From: Dehalococcoidia bacterium | GTDB lineage: Bacteria > Chloroflexota > Dehalococcoidia > Lucifugimonadales > Australimonadaceae | Assembly (NCBI GenBank): GCA_022820645.1 | Contig: JAJEFD010000013.1 | Span: 321,308-385,307 of the forward strand | Direction of reading: 5' to 3' | Length of the DNA stretch: 64,000 bases | Shown here: positions 33,314 through 42,432 of the stretch, piece by piece | Numbering within the stretch: position 1 is the first letter of the stretch | Layout: every line of letters begins with the position of its first letter | Made by a program: the position numbers and the translations under genes | Notes under the pieces: generated by a model | What the model saw: the letters and a program-made list of their open reading frames with translations, nothing else | The model's database searches: none | Told to the model about the DNA's origin: nothing

Positions 33314-35401
33314 ATGAAGACGATGAGATACCTGTTAGTGCTGGGGCTCATAGCCCTGATGACTATGGTGCTGGCGGCGTGCGGCGAGGACGACCCGACC
33401 GCGACGCCGACGCCGCGCCCGGCGGCGGAACCCACCGCTGCGCCTGACGACTCCATGATGGAGGAGAAGCCGACGCTGATCTTCTCCGACCTGAACTGGA
33501 GTTCGGCCCTGCTCCAGAACGCGGTCGCCCGCGTCATCCTGGAAGAAGGCTACGGCTACGAGACTGACGCCGTCTCCGGCGCCACCATCCCGCTGATGCA
33601 GGCGCTGTCCGTCGGCGACACGAACGTCACGATGGAGATCTGGCTGCCGAACCAGCAGGCCGCGTGGACGGAAGCCACCGCCGCCGGAACGGTTACAGAG
33701 ATCGGCGACAGCCTGGCAAGCGTTGCGTGGCAGAGCGCGTTCCTGATCCCGCAGTACACGGCGGACGCCAACCCCGGCCTGCGCTCCGTGGACGACATCC
33801 CCGAGCACATGGACCTGTTCGTCCGGCCCGACAGCGAGGGCAAGGCCGGTCTGGTGACGTGCATCCCCGGCTGGGAGTGTGAAGTCGTCAACGAGAAGCA
33901 GGTGCATGGCTACGGCCTGGAAGACGTGATCACGCTCATCAACCCCGGTTCGTACGAGGGGTTGAACTCGGAGATCCTCGGCTCCTTCGAGCGCGGAGAG
34001 GACATCCTCTTCTACTACTGGGGTCCCGAGACCCTTCCGGCGAAGCTGAACAACGAATACGGCGGCTTCTACCGCCTCGAGGAGCCTGCATACTCGAAGG
34101 AGTGCTGGGACCACATGTCTTCCGTTGACGAGGCGGAGGACATCACCCAGGCGTGCGAATACTCGGACGCGGAGGTGCTCATCGCGGTGCGCACCGAACT
34201 GCTGGAGAGCGCTCCCGACGCGGTCGAGTTCTTCGAGAAGTGGACACTGAGCGACGACGGCGTGAACGCGCTGCTCGGCCGCCTGGACGCGACGGGCGAC
34301 GACTACGCCGACGTTGCCAAGTACTGGCTCCGCACCTCCGATGAGTGGCAGGGCTGGGTCGCGGATGGCGTGGCGGACACGGTGCTGAACGCACTCGGCG
34401 GCCCGATCGCCATGGAGGAGAAGCCGGCCTACTGGGAGCTCTTCGTCCGCCCGGACAGCGAGGGCAAGGCCGGTCTGGTGACGTGCATCCCCGGCTGGGA
34501 GTGCGAAGTCGTCAACGAGAAGCAGGTGCACGGCTACGGACTCGATGAGGTGATCACACTCATCAACCCCGGTTCGTACGAGGGGTTGAACTCGGAGATC
34601 CTGGGCGCCTTCGAGAGGCAGGAGAACATCCTCTTCTACTACTGGGGCCCCGAGACGCTTCCGGCCAAGCTGACCAACGAGTACGGCGGCTTCTACCGCT
34701 TGGAAGAGCCGGCCTACTCGGCGGAGTGCTGGGACCACATGAGTGCAACTGACGAGGCGGAGGACATCACGCAGGCGTGCGAGTACTCCGACGCGGATGT
34801 GCTCATCGCGGTGCGCACCGAACTGCAGGAGAGCGCGCCCGATGTCGTTGCGTTCCTTGAAAAGTGGACGCTGAGCGACGACGCGGTCAACGCGCTGCTC
34901 GGGCGTCTGGATGAAACGGGCGACGACTACCAGGACGTGGCTGCCTGGTGGATGGCGCAGTCCCAGGACTGGACTGCCTGGGTTACGCCTGAAGCCCTGC
35001 AGCGGATGGCGGCGGTCGCCGGCGGCGCTCCCGTTGACATCGACGACAGCAAGCCGACCATCATCTTCTCCGACCTGAACTGGAGCACGGCGCTGCTGCA
35101 GAACGCGGTGGCCAGGCTCATCGTTGAAGCCGGTTACGGCTACCCGACCGACTCGGTATCTGGCTCTACGATCCCGCTGATGCAGGCGCTGGCCGCCGGT
35201 GACACCAACGTCACGATGGAGATCTGGCTGCCGAACCAGCAGGCTGCGTGGACTGAAGCCTCGGAGGCAGGCACGGTTGTCGAGATCGGCGACAGCCTGG
35301 CGAGCGTGGCGTGGCAGAGCGCCTTCCTGATCCCGCAGTACGTGGCGGATGCCAACCCCGGACTGCGCTCGGTGGAGGACCTGCTCAAGCCGCAACAGTA
35401 A
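33314..35401 (+). CDS. ProX/OpuAC-type substrate-binding lipoprotein with duplicated, rearranged lobes (A-B-B'-A')
   Basis: Lipobox LAACG; two copies each of 'IFSDLNWS(S/T)ALLQNAVAR...' and 'LFVRPDSEGKAGLVTCIPGWECEVVNEKQVHGYGL...'. Confidence 0.88.
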   Translation: MKTMRYLLVLGLIALMTMVLAACGEDDPTATPTPRPAAEPTAAPDDSMMEEKPTLIFSDLNWSSALLQNAVARVILEEGYGYETDAVSGATIPLMQALSVGDTNVTMEIWLPNQQAAWTEATAAGTVTEIGDSLASVAWQSAFLIPQYTADANPGLRSVDDIPEHMDLFVRPDSEGKAGLVTCIPGWECEVVNEKQVHGYGLEDVITLINPGSYEGLNSEILGSFERGEDILFYYWGPETLPAKLNNEYGGFYRLEEPAYSKECWDHMSSVDEAEDITQACEYSDAEVLIAVRTELLESAPDAVEFFEKWTLSDDGVNALLGRLDATGDDYADVAKYWLRTSDEWQGWVADGVADTVLNALGGPIAMEEKPAYWELFVRPDSEGKAGLVTCIPGWECEVVNEKQVHGYGLDEVITLINPGSYEGLNSEILGAFERQENILFYYWGPETLPAKLTNEYGGFYRLEEPAYSAECWDHMSATDEAEDITQACEYSDADVLIAVRTELQESAPDVVAFLEKWTLSDDAVNALLGRLDETGDDYQDVAAWWMAQSQDWTAWVTPEALQRMAAVAGGAPVDIDDSKPTIIFSDLNWSTALLQNAVARLIVEAGYGYPTDSVSGSTIPLMQALAAGDTNVTMEIWLPNQQAAWTEASEAGTVVEIGDSLASVAWQSAFLIPQYVADANPGLRSVEDLLKPQQ

Positions 35402-35430
35402 CGGCAGGTTCCGGTTAGACTGTCTCTTAC

Positions 35431-35462
35431 GGACGGGGCGCTCCACGCGGAGCGCCCCGTCC
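35431..35462. terminator. Hairpin terminator after binding-protein gene
   Basis: GGACGGGGCGCTCC-ACGC-GGAGCGCCCCGTCC. Confidence 0.7.
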
Positions 35463-35470
35463 CGCTGTCT

Positions 35471-35515
35471 GACCCTCTCTCCCTACAAGGGGAGAGGGGT
35501 TGGGGAGAGGGTACT
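35471..35515. repeat. REP-like dispersed repeat, copy 2
   Basis: GACCCTCTCTCCCTACAAGGGGAGAGGGGTTGGGGAGAGGGTACT. Confidence 0.7.
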
Positions 35516-35571
35516 GCGGAGGTGGGGAGGTGGGCTGCCTACTCCCTCGCCCCCTGCGCGGACGGAGTACC

Positions 35572-36555
35572 ATGGGGGCTGTGAGTACGTCCTTCCCCAA
35601 GCCGCGTATCGGCGTCAGCGCCTGCCTGCTCGGCGAGCCGCTGCGCTACGATGGCGGGCACCTCCGCAACGAGTTCCTGACGCAGACGCTCGCCCCGCAC
35701 GTCGAGTGGACGCCTGTCTGCCCGGAGTCCGAAGTGGGGATGGGCACGCCTCGCGAGCCCGTCCGCCTCGTCGACAGCGGAAACGGCGCGCTCCGTCTGC
35801 GGGGTGTGCGTTCCGCCACGGACCACACCGAAGCGATGCGCTCGTGGGCCTCGTGCCGTGTCGAGGAGTTGGCCGGTCTAGGGCTGCACGGCTACGTGCT
35901 CACGAAGAACTCCCCCAGTTGCGGCCTCTTCCGCGTGAAGGTCTACCCCGCTGCCGGCGGACCCGTCTCCCGAACGGGACGCGGCCTCTTCGCCGGGGCG
36001 CTCACGCAACACTTCCCGCTGCTGCCGGTCGAGGAACAGGGACGCCTGAACGACCCGCGCCTGCGCGACAACTTCATCGAGCGCGTGTTCGTCTACCAAC
36101 GCTGGGCGGCGCTGCGGGACGGCCCTCGTGCTCCGTCGGCACTCGTCGCGTTCCACACGGCGCACAAGCTCACGCTCATGGCGCACGCGCCGACGCTCTA
36201 CCGCGAGGCAGGGCGTGTCGTCGCTCGAGCGGGCGCCGCCGGTTGGGATGTCATCGCTGACGAGTACGGGCGTGTGCTCATGCGTGCTATGGAGCGCTTG
36301 ACCACGGCGCGCAAGCACACGAACGCGCTGCAACACGCTGCGGGGTTCCTGAAGGACACCCTCGACGCCGGTGACCGGGAAGAGCTGGCGGATGCCATCG
36401 AGCGCTACCGCACCGGGAAAGCCCCGTTCACCGCGCCGCTGACGCTGCTGCGTCATCATGTGCGGAGGTCCGGCGGCCCCGAGTGGCTTGCCGCTCAGAC
36501 CTACCTCTATCCCTACCCTGATTCCCTCTCCCTTGAGGAGAGATGGTCAGGATGA
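35572..36555 (+). CDS. DUF523 + DUF1722 domain protein
   Basis: 'RIGVSACLLGEPLRYDGGH', 'GYVLTKNSPSCGLFRVKVY', DUF1722-like 'FHTAHKLTLMAHAPTLYREAGRVVA'. Confidence 0.88.
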   Translation: MGAVSTSFPKPRIGVSACLLGEPLRYDGGHLRNEFLTQTLAPHVEWTPVCPESEVGMGTPREPVRLVDSGNGALRLRGVRSATDHTEAMRSWASCRVEELAGLGLHGYVLTKNSPSCGLFRVKVYPAAGGPVSRTGRGLFAGALTQHFPLLPVEEQGRLNDPRLRDNFIERVFVYQRWAALRDGPRAPSALVAFHTAHKLTLMAHAPTLYREAGRVVARAGAAGWDVIADEYGRVLMRAMERLTTARKHTNALQHAAGFLKDTLDAGDREELADAIERYRTGKAPFTAPLTLLRHHVRRSGGPEWLAAQTYLYPYPDSLSLEERWSG

Positions 36556-36564
36556 GGGTGAACC
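36520..36564. repeat. Degenerate REP-like repeat, copy 3 (overlaps CDS end)
   Basis: GATTCCCTCTCCCTTGAGGAGAGATGGTCAGGATGAGGGTGAACC. Confidence 0.5.
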
Positions 36565-36580
36565 TGGGGAGCGTGTAGCG

Positions 36581-37483
36581 ATGCGAGTGCTGATCGCCGG
36601 CGCAACGGGGTTCGTGGGACGTGCGCTGGTCCACGCGCTGATGGAACGCGGCGACCGGCGGGTAGCGCTCACGCGCGACCCGGAGCGCGCACGCATGGCG
36701 CTGCCGGGGTTGGTGCACGCGCATGCCTGGGACCCGTTGGCAGGGCCTCCGCCCGCCGAGGCGTTCGAGGGTGTGGACGCGGTCGTCAACCTCATGGGCG
36801 AGAGCGTCGTGGGTCGCTGGACGCAGCGGAAGAGGAGCGCCATCCTCGAGTCTCGTGAGGCTGCAACGCGCAACCTCGTGCTGGGGATGCGGGATGCAGG
36901 CCTACCTGTCCTCGTGAGCGCGAGCGCCGTCGGCTACTACGGCCACCGGGGCGAGGAGGAGTTGACCGAGGACGCGCCGCCCGGCGATGGCTTCCTCTCC
37001 GGCGTCTGTGTGCAGTGGGAGGCGGCGGCATCCCGGGCGTCGCTGTCGGGAACGCGCGTCGTCCTGCTCCGCACGGGGCTGGTGGCCGGACGTGGCGGAG
37101 GGTTCCTCGGGCCGCTCTCGCGGCTCACGCGCTTCGGCCTCGGCGGTCCCGCCGGTTCGGGACGGCAGTGGTGGCCGTGGGTGCACCTGGACGACGTGGT
37201 CGGCCTCATCCTCCACGCGTTGGACAACGGGCTCGTGCAGGGGCCGCTGAACGTCTGCGCACCTGCTCCGGCACGCCAGCGTGATGTCGCGAGCGCGTTG
37301 GGGCGCGTCCTGCGTCGTCCCGCATTCGCGCCCGCGCCCGCGTTCGTCCTGCGGCGGGTGCTGGGCGAGTTTGCGACCGAGCTGCTGAACAGCCGCCGTA
37401 CTCTCCCCGCCGCCGCCCTCGCCTCCGGCTACGCCTTCCGCCACACCGACCTCGACGCCGCCCTCCGCGACATCTACTCCTGA
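36581..37483 (+). CDS. TIGR01777-type NAD-dependent epimerase
   Basis: 'MRVLIAGATGFVGRALVHALMERGDRRVALTRDPERA', 'VNLMGESVVGRWTQRKRSAILESR', 'SASAVGYYGHRGEEELTED'. Confidence 0.92.
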   Translation: MRVLIAGATGFVGRALVHALMERGDRRVALTRDPERARMALPGLVHAHAWDPLAGPPPAEAFEGVDAVVNLMGESVVGRWTQRKRSAILESREAATRNLVLGMRDAGLPVLVSASAVGYYGHRGEEELTEDAPPGDGFLSGVCVQWEAAASRASLSGTRVVLLRTGLVAGRGGGFLGPLSRLTRFGLGGPAGSGRQWWPWVHLDDVVGLILHALDNGLVQGPLNVCAPAPARQRDVASALGRVLRRPAFAPAPAFVLRRVLGEFATELLNSRRTLPAAALASGYAFRHTDLDAALRDIYS

Positions 37484-37747
37484 GGCTATCCGTCATTCCC
37501 GCCTCCCCCGTCATTCCCGCACCGGCGGGAATCCAGGGTGACCGGGCAGGTCACACGGCGGGGTGTGGTGCAGGTGCTGCCGGGCGTAGGGGCGGTTCGC
37601 GAACCGCCCTTCAGCGTCATTCCTCGAGTGATGTCTGGTGTAGGGGCGTCCTCCGTGGGCGCCCTTCCCCACCTCGCCCTCTGGGAGAGGTCGCCGCGCG
37701 ACTGCGCGGCCGGGTGAGGGCTCTGCGAGGCATGGGGGCGGACGCCT

Positions 37748-37791
37748 GATCCCCTCTCCCTACAAGGGGAGAGGGCTAGGGTGAGGGTACT
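37748..37791. repeat. REP-like dispersed repeat, copy 4
   Basis: GATCCCCTCTCCCTACAAGGGGAGAGGGCTAGGGTGAGGGTACT. Confidence 0.7.
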
Positions 37792-37892
37792 GCGGGAGTG
37801 GGGCTGGGGGAGGGCTGTCCGGTGAGGGTGCCCCCACCGCTTGCCCCGCGCGCCTCGGTCAGCGAAATTAGGAAGGTGAGGAACCTGGCAGC

Positions 37893-40001
37893 ATGACCAC
37901 GCTCCACCCAACCGAGACCGGAACGCCGTTCCGTGTCGTCGCCGACTTCGAACCGCGCGGCGACCAGCCGCAGGCCATCGATAGGCTCGCGGACGGCATC
38001 CGTAAGGGTATGCGTCACCAGACGCTCCTCGGCGTCACTGGCTCCGGCAAGACGTACACCATGGCCAAGACCGTCGAGGCCGTCCAGAAGCCGACGCTCG
38101 TCATCGCGCCCAACAAGACGCTCGCGGCCCAGCTGGCCCAGGAGTTCCGCGATTTCTTCCCCGAGAACGCCGTCGAGTACTTCGTCTCCTACTACGACTA
38201 CTACCAGCCGGAGGCGTACGTCCCCTCGACCGACACGTACATCGAGAAGGAAGCGGACATCAACGACGAGATCGACAAGCTCCGCCACGCGGCGACACGC
38301 TCGCTGATGACGCGGCGGGACGTGCTCATCGTTGCCTCCGTCTCGTGCATCTACGGTCTGGGCTCGCCCGCCGAGTACTTCGCGTTCGTGGAGCGCATCA
38401 CGCGCGGCGAGCGTCTCAACCGGCAGAAGCTGGCGCGCCGCCTCATCGAGATGCAGTACGAACGGAACGACTACGACCTCGCCCGTGCCCGCTTCCGCGT
38501 GCGCGGCGACACGCTTGAGATCATGCCGGCGTACGAGGACGTGGCCGTGCGCGTCGAGTTCTTCGGCGACGACGTGGAGCGCATCGTGGAGCTCGACCCG
38601 CTCACCGGTGAGATCCTCTCCGAGCGCGCGCAGATAGACATCTACCCGGCCAAGCACTTCGTCACCTCCCGCGAGAAGCTGGAGGACGCGGTCGTCGAGA
38701 TCGAACAGGAACTGGACGAACGTCTCATCGGACTGCGCGAAGAGGGGCGGGTGCTGGAGGCGCAGCGGCTGGAGCACCGCACCCGCTACGACCTCGAGAT
38801 GCTGCGGGAGACGGGTTACTGCGCGGGCGTCGAGAACTACTCGCAACCGTTGGGCAGGCGCCCGCGCGGCAGCACGCCGTGGACGCTGATGGACTACCTG
38901 CCGGACGACCACCTGCTCATCATCGACGAGTCCCACATGGCCGTCCCGCAGCTGCGCGGCATGTTCCACGGCGAGATGTCCCGCAAGGATGCGCTCATCG
39001 ACTTCGGCTTCCGCCTGCCGTCGGCGCGCGACAACCGCCCGCTCAATTTCGAGGAGTTCGAACGCTGCGTGAACCAGGTGGTCTACGTCTCCGCCACTCC
39101 GGCGGCCTACGAGTTGCAGCACAGTTCGCAGGTCGTGGAGCAGGTGATCAGGCCCACCGGCCTGCTCGATCCCACGCTCGAGGTGAAGCCGACCAGGGGC
39201 CAGATTGACGACCTGCTGGAGCAGATAGGCCGCCGCACCGCGAAGGGCGAGCGTGCGCTGGTGACGACGCTCACCAAGCGCATGGCGGAGGAGCTGACCG
39301 ACTACCTGCGGGAGATGAACGTGAAGGTGCATTACCTTCACTCCGAGGTGGACACGCTCAAGCGCACGGAGATACTGCGCGACCTCCGGCTGGGCGTGCA
39401 CGATGTGGTCGTCGGCATCAACCTGCTCCGTGAGGGACTGGACCTGCCGGAAGTGAGCCTCGTCGCCGTGCTCGATGCGGATAAGGAGGGCTACCTCCGC
39501 TCCACGTCGTCGCTCGTGCAGACGATAGGCCGCGCGGCCCGTCACCTGGACGGCCACGTCATCATGTACGCGGACCGCATCACCGACTCCATGCGGCAGG
39601 CGATAGACGAAACGGAGCGTCGCCGCGCGTTACAGACTGCGTTCAACGAGCGCGAGGGCATCCAGCCGGAGGGCATCCGCAAGGCGATACGCGACATCAC
39701 CGAGTCCATCCGCGAGCTGGCCGAACCCCGCGCCGCCTACGGAGTCCGCCAGGACATGCCGAAGGACGACCTCGCCCGCGTAGTGAAGCAGCTGGAATCG
39801 GAGATGAAGGAAGCCGCGCGGCAGCTTGAGTTCGAGAAGGCGGCGCTGCTCCGCGACGAGATGGTGGACCTCAAACGCCTGCTCGTGGCGCAGGAAGTCG
39901 CCGACCGGGGCGCCGGTGGTGAGACGGTATCCGTGCGCAGGGCCGAGCCGGAGCCGAGGTCCTACGAGAAGGCCGGCGGCAGGCGGAGGCGCAAGCGGTA
40001 G
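37893..40001 (+). CDS. uvrB: Excinuclease ABC subunit B
   Basis: '[18 protein letters not shown]', '[16 protein letters not shown]', '[12 protein letters not shown]'. Confidence 0.98.
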   Translation: MTTLHPTETGTPFRVVADFEPRGDQPQAIDRLADGIRKGMRHQTLLGVTGSGKTYTMAKTVEAVQKPTLVIAPNKTLAAQLAQEFRDFFPENAVEYFVSYYDYYQPEAYVPSTDTYIEKEADINDEIDKLRHAATRSLMTRRDVLIVASVSCIYGLGSPAEYFAFVERITRGERLNRQKLARRLIEMQYERNDYDLARARFRVRGDTLEIMPAYEDVAVRVEFFGDDVERIVELDPLTGEILSERAQIDIYPAKHFVTSREKLEDAVVEIEQELDERLIGLREEGRVLEAQRLEHRTRYDLEMLRETGYCAGVENYSQPLGRRPRGSTPWTLMDYLPDDHLLIIDESHMAVPQLRGMFHGEMSRKDALIDFGFRLPSARDNRPLNFEEFERCVNQVVYVSATPAAYELQHSSQVVEQVIRPTGLLDPTLEVKPTRGQIDDLLEQIGRRTAKGERALVTTLTKRMAEELTDYLREMNVKVHYLHSEVDTLKRTEILRDLRLGVHDVVVGINLLREGLDLPEVSLVAVLDADKEGYLRSTSSLVQTIGRAARHLDGHVIMYADRITDSMRQAIDETERRRALQTAFNEREGIQPEGIRKAIRDITESIRELAEPRAAYGVRQDMPKDDLARVVKQLESEMKEAARQLEFEKAALLRDEMVDLKRLLVAQEVADRGAGGETVSVRRAEPEPRSYEKAGGRRRRKR

Positions 40002-40003
40002 GG

Positions 40004-40963
40004 ATGCGTCGACGGCTCTGTTTCCTGTTCGGGGTCCTGCTCTTCGCTGTGCTCGCTTTCGTCGTGCTGAACTGGAGCGATGCCGCGGTGCCGGGCAAGG
40101 CCCTGCCTCCCCCGTTCGACGGGTGGGGCGCGCCGGACGTTCCCATGAACGCGGCGGTCTATATCGCGCCTCAGCGTCCCTCGGCAGTGACCATCCGCGA
40201 CACTGCCGGGCGTGAGGCGACGGGGCGCATCGTCAGTTTCGAGGGCGTGGCGATAGACCCGGTGCGGGAGTACGCGGCCCGGGCGGAGTTCGTGGACGCT
40301 GCGGAAGCGTCCGTGGCGGCGCTGGCGCTCGAAGCGGACATCTGGGCGCGGACGCACGGGAGCGCCTTGTGGTTCGGGAAACCGGACAACGACTGGGCAG
40401 ACACGGTGCGCGCCGCATGGGGAGAGGAGGACCGCGTGCCGTGGGCGGAGCATGAGCCTGTCCCGTGGAGAGGCTGGCTGCTGCTGCCGGACGATCCACC
40501 GTCGCCGTTGCTGGCGCTCGGCTTCATCCGGAACAGGGAAGACCTGCTGGACAGGACGCTCGGAGAGTTGGGGGTGGAGGCGGACGGCCTCGGCTCGGCG
40601 CTGCGGCTCGCCCGTATGGGCCTGGCGTCGTTCGGGCTGTACGGGGAGTTCGGCGACGCACCGCCCGAGATTAACGCGGACGTGCTTCGCGGCACAGGCA
40701 CCGGCATCATCGTGGTTGCGGAGTCGAGCTACCCCGCGTTCGTCGTGGGGCTGCTGTGGGGGCGCATAGTTTCAGCGGCGCGGCTCGAAGCGATAACGCT
40801 GGACGGCGAGGAGGCGCACTACCGCTCGCTGGAAGACGAGTGGCACATGACGGCGAAGCGCTACGGGCGGACGATCTACTTCGCCGTCGCGCCGGCACGG
40901 AGCGAGGCGGAGGAACTGGTGCTGGCGGTTATCGAGAGCCAGCGCGCCAGGCGTGGCGAATGA
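40004..40963 (+). CDS. Hypothetical membrane-anchored protein
   Basis: N-terminal TM 'LCFLFGVLLFAVLAFVVLNW'; 4 bp after uvrB stop. Confidence 0.6.
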   Translation: MRRRLCFLFGVLLFAVLAFVVLNWSDAAVPGKALPPPFDGWGAPDVPMNAAVYIAPQRPSAVTIRDTAGREATGRIVSFEGVAIDPVREYAARAEFVDAAEASVAALALEADIWARTHGSALWFGKPDNDWADTVRAAWGEEDRVPWAEHEPVPWRGWLLLPDDPPSPLLALGFIRNREDLLDRTLGELGVEADGLGSALRLARMGLASFGLYGEFGDAPPEINADVLRGTGTGIIVVAESSYPAFVVGLLWGRIVSAARLEAITLDGEEAHYRSLEDEWHMTAKRYGRTIYFAVAPARSEAEELVLAVIESQRARRGE

Positions 40964-40970
40964 GCGCGCC

Positions 40971-41117
40971 TTAGGCCTCGGGCGGCTTCGACTGCTCGAG
41001 TATCTCCCGCAGCTCTTTGCGCAGTTGCGCGTTGGGCTTCGGGGGTGCGGTGAACTTCTTGCGGTTGTGCTTGCCTGGCTTGTGCTTCTGGGCGTAGCGC
41101 CGGTCAGCGAGGCTCAT
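40971..41117 (-). CDS. Small basic hypothetical protein (48 aa)
   Basis: 'MSLADRRYAQKHKPGKHNRKKFTAPPKPNAQLRKELREILEQSKPPEA', overlaps mrp stop. Confidence 0.45.
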   Translation of the reverse strand: MSLADRRYAQKHKPGKHNRKKFTAPPKPNAQLRKELREILEQSKPPEA

Positions 41118-41970
41118 CGCCCGCTCCTTCCGCGACGGCCTGCTGCTCCGGCATCGCTTCGAGCTCGGTGAGGCGTCCTTCGAGCGCGGCCCAGATGGCG
41201 TCGTACTCGGCGCGGACCTCGGCGCTGCCGAGCACCGTGGGTTGGGAGTCGTCCCGGTAGTCGGCGCGCAGCGCAACCTCGCCGAGGAAGGGCAGGGAGA
41301 GGTCGGTTGCAAGTTCGCGGCCCGCGCCGGAGCCGAACACCTCGCCCACGTAGTTCTCGACGACGCCCAGCACCTCGACGTTCAGCTTGCGGATCATGTT
41401 GATGGAGCGCTTGGCGTCCAGCGCGGCGAGGCTCTGCGGCGTGGTCACGACGACGAAGCCGTCCATAGTCAGCACCTGCATGACGGTGAGCGGGGCGTCC
41501 GATGTGCCGGGCGGCATGTCGACGACGAGGAAGTCGATCTCGCCCCAATCGGTCATCTGCAGGAACTGGTTGATGGCATTGTGGATCATGGGGCCGCGCC
41601 AGATGATGGCTTCTTCGGGGTCCTGCTGGAAGTAGGACATGGAGACGGCCTTCACGCCGAAGGCTTCCGCGGGCTTGATGCGCCCGTCCGCGGCCTCAGG
41701 GTGGGCGTCGCTCCCGAGCACTTCGGGCGCGTTGGGGGTGTCGATGTCGGCGTCGAGCAGGCCGACCGTGTAGCCCTTCTCCGCGAGGTAGGCCGCAAGG
41801 TTGACGGCGACAGTAGTCTTGCCGACGCCGCCCTTGGCGCTGTAGACGCCTATCTTGGTCTTGATCTTGTCGAGCGACCGGCTGATGGCGCGGCGCTGCT
41901 CCCACTGGCGTTTGATCTGCGCCAGGCGTGCCTGCCGCTGTTCCTCGCTCATCGTCATCGGGGCGTGCAC
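41104..41970 (-). CDS. Mrp/NBP35-family P-loop ATPase
   Basis: 'IGVYSAKGGVGKTTVAVNLAAYLAEKGYTVGLLDADIDTPN'. Confidence 0.93.
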   Translation of the reverse strand: MHAPMTMSEEQRQARLAQIKRQWEQRRAISRSLDKIKTKIGVYSAKGGVGKTTVAVNLAAYLAEKGYTVGLLDADIDTPNAPEVLGSDAHPEAADGRIKPAEAFGVKAVSMSYFQQDPEEAIIWRGPMIHNAINQFLQMTDWGEIDFLVVDMPPGTSDAPLTVMQVLTMDGFVVVTTPQSLAALDAKRSINMIRKLNVEVLGVVENYVGEVFGSGAGRELATDLSLPFLGEVALRADYRDDSQPTVLGSAEVRAEYDAIWAALEGRLTELEAMPEQQAVAEGAGDEPR

Positions 41971-42021
41971 CCTCCCCGGGGCCCGGCCCCGTTCTGCCAG
42001 CGTTACGCGGCTGGGCGCGGG

Positions 42022-42336
42022 TTAGTCGTCGAGGCCGAGCAGCTTGCGCCCGTCTTCGGTGATGCGGTCGGGCGACCAGGGCGGGTCGAACGAGATCTCG
42101 ACGTTGACGTCCCTGACGCCGTCGAGGTCGGCGATGGCCCATTCGGCCTGCTGCGCGATGAACGGCCCCATGCTGCATCCGGCGGCGGTGAGGGTCATGT
42201 CGACGTGGACGTTGCTGTCGTCGTCTACTTCGATGCCGTAGATGAGGCCGAGGTCGACGACGTTCACCGGGATCTCGGGGTCGTACACATCCTTCAGCGC
42301 CTCGGTTACTTCTTCCACCGTTACTTCAGCGGCCAT
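42022..42336 (-). CDS. MIP18/SufT-type (DUF59) metal-sulfur cluster assembly factor
   Basis: 'VTEALKDVYDPEIPVNVVDLGLIYGIEVDDDSNVHVDMTLTAAGCSMG'. Confidence 0.92.
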   Translation of the reverse strand: MAAEVTVEEVTEALKDVYDPEIPVNVVDLGLIYGIEVDDDSNVHVDMTLTAAGCSMGPFIAQQAEWAIADLDGVRDVNVEISFDPPWSPDRITEDGRKLLGLDD

Positions 42337-42432
42337 GGCGTCACTCTCCTCCCGCCTGTATGAGGAGATTCTAGCAGAAGCGGCAAGTGTGACTCATGAC
42401 GCGCCGCACCGGGGTGCGAGGAGACGGGGCGG

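Noticed and set aside
37800-37892. Possible SOS box upstream of uvrB
   Set aside because: No GAAC-N4-GTTC-like site found in the immediate upstream sequence.
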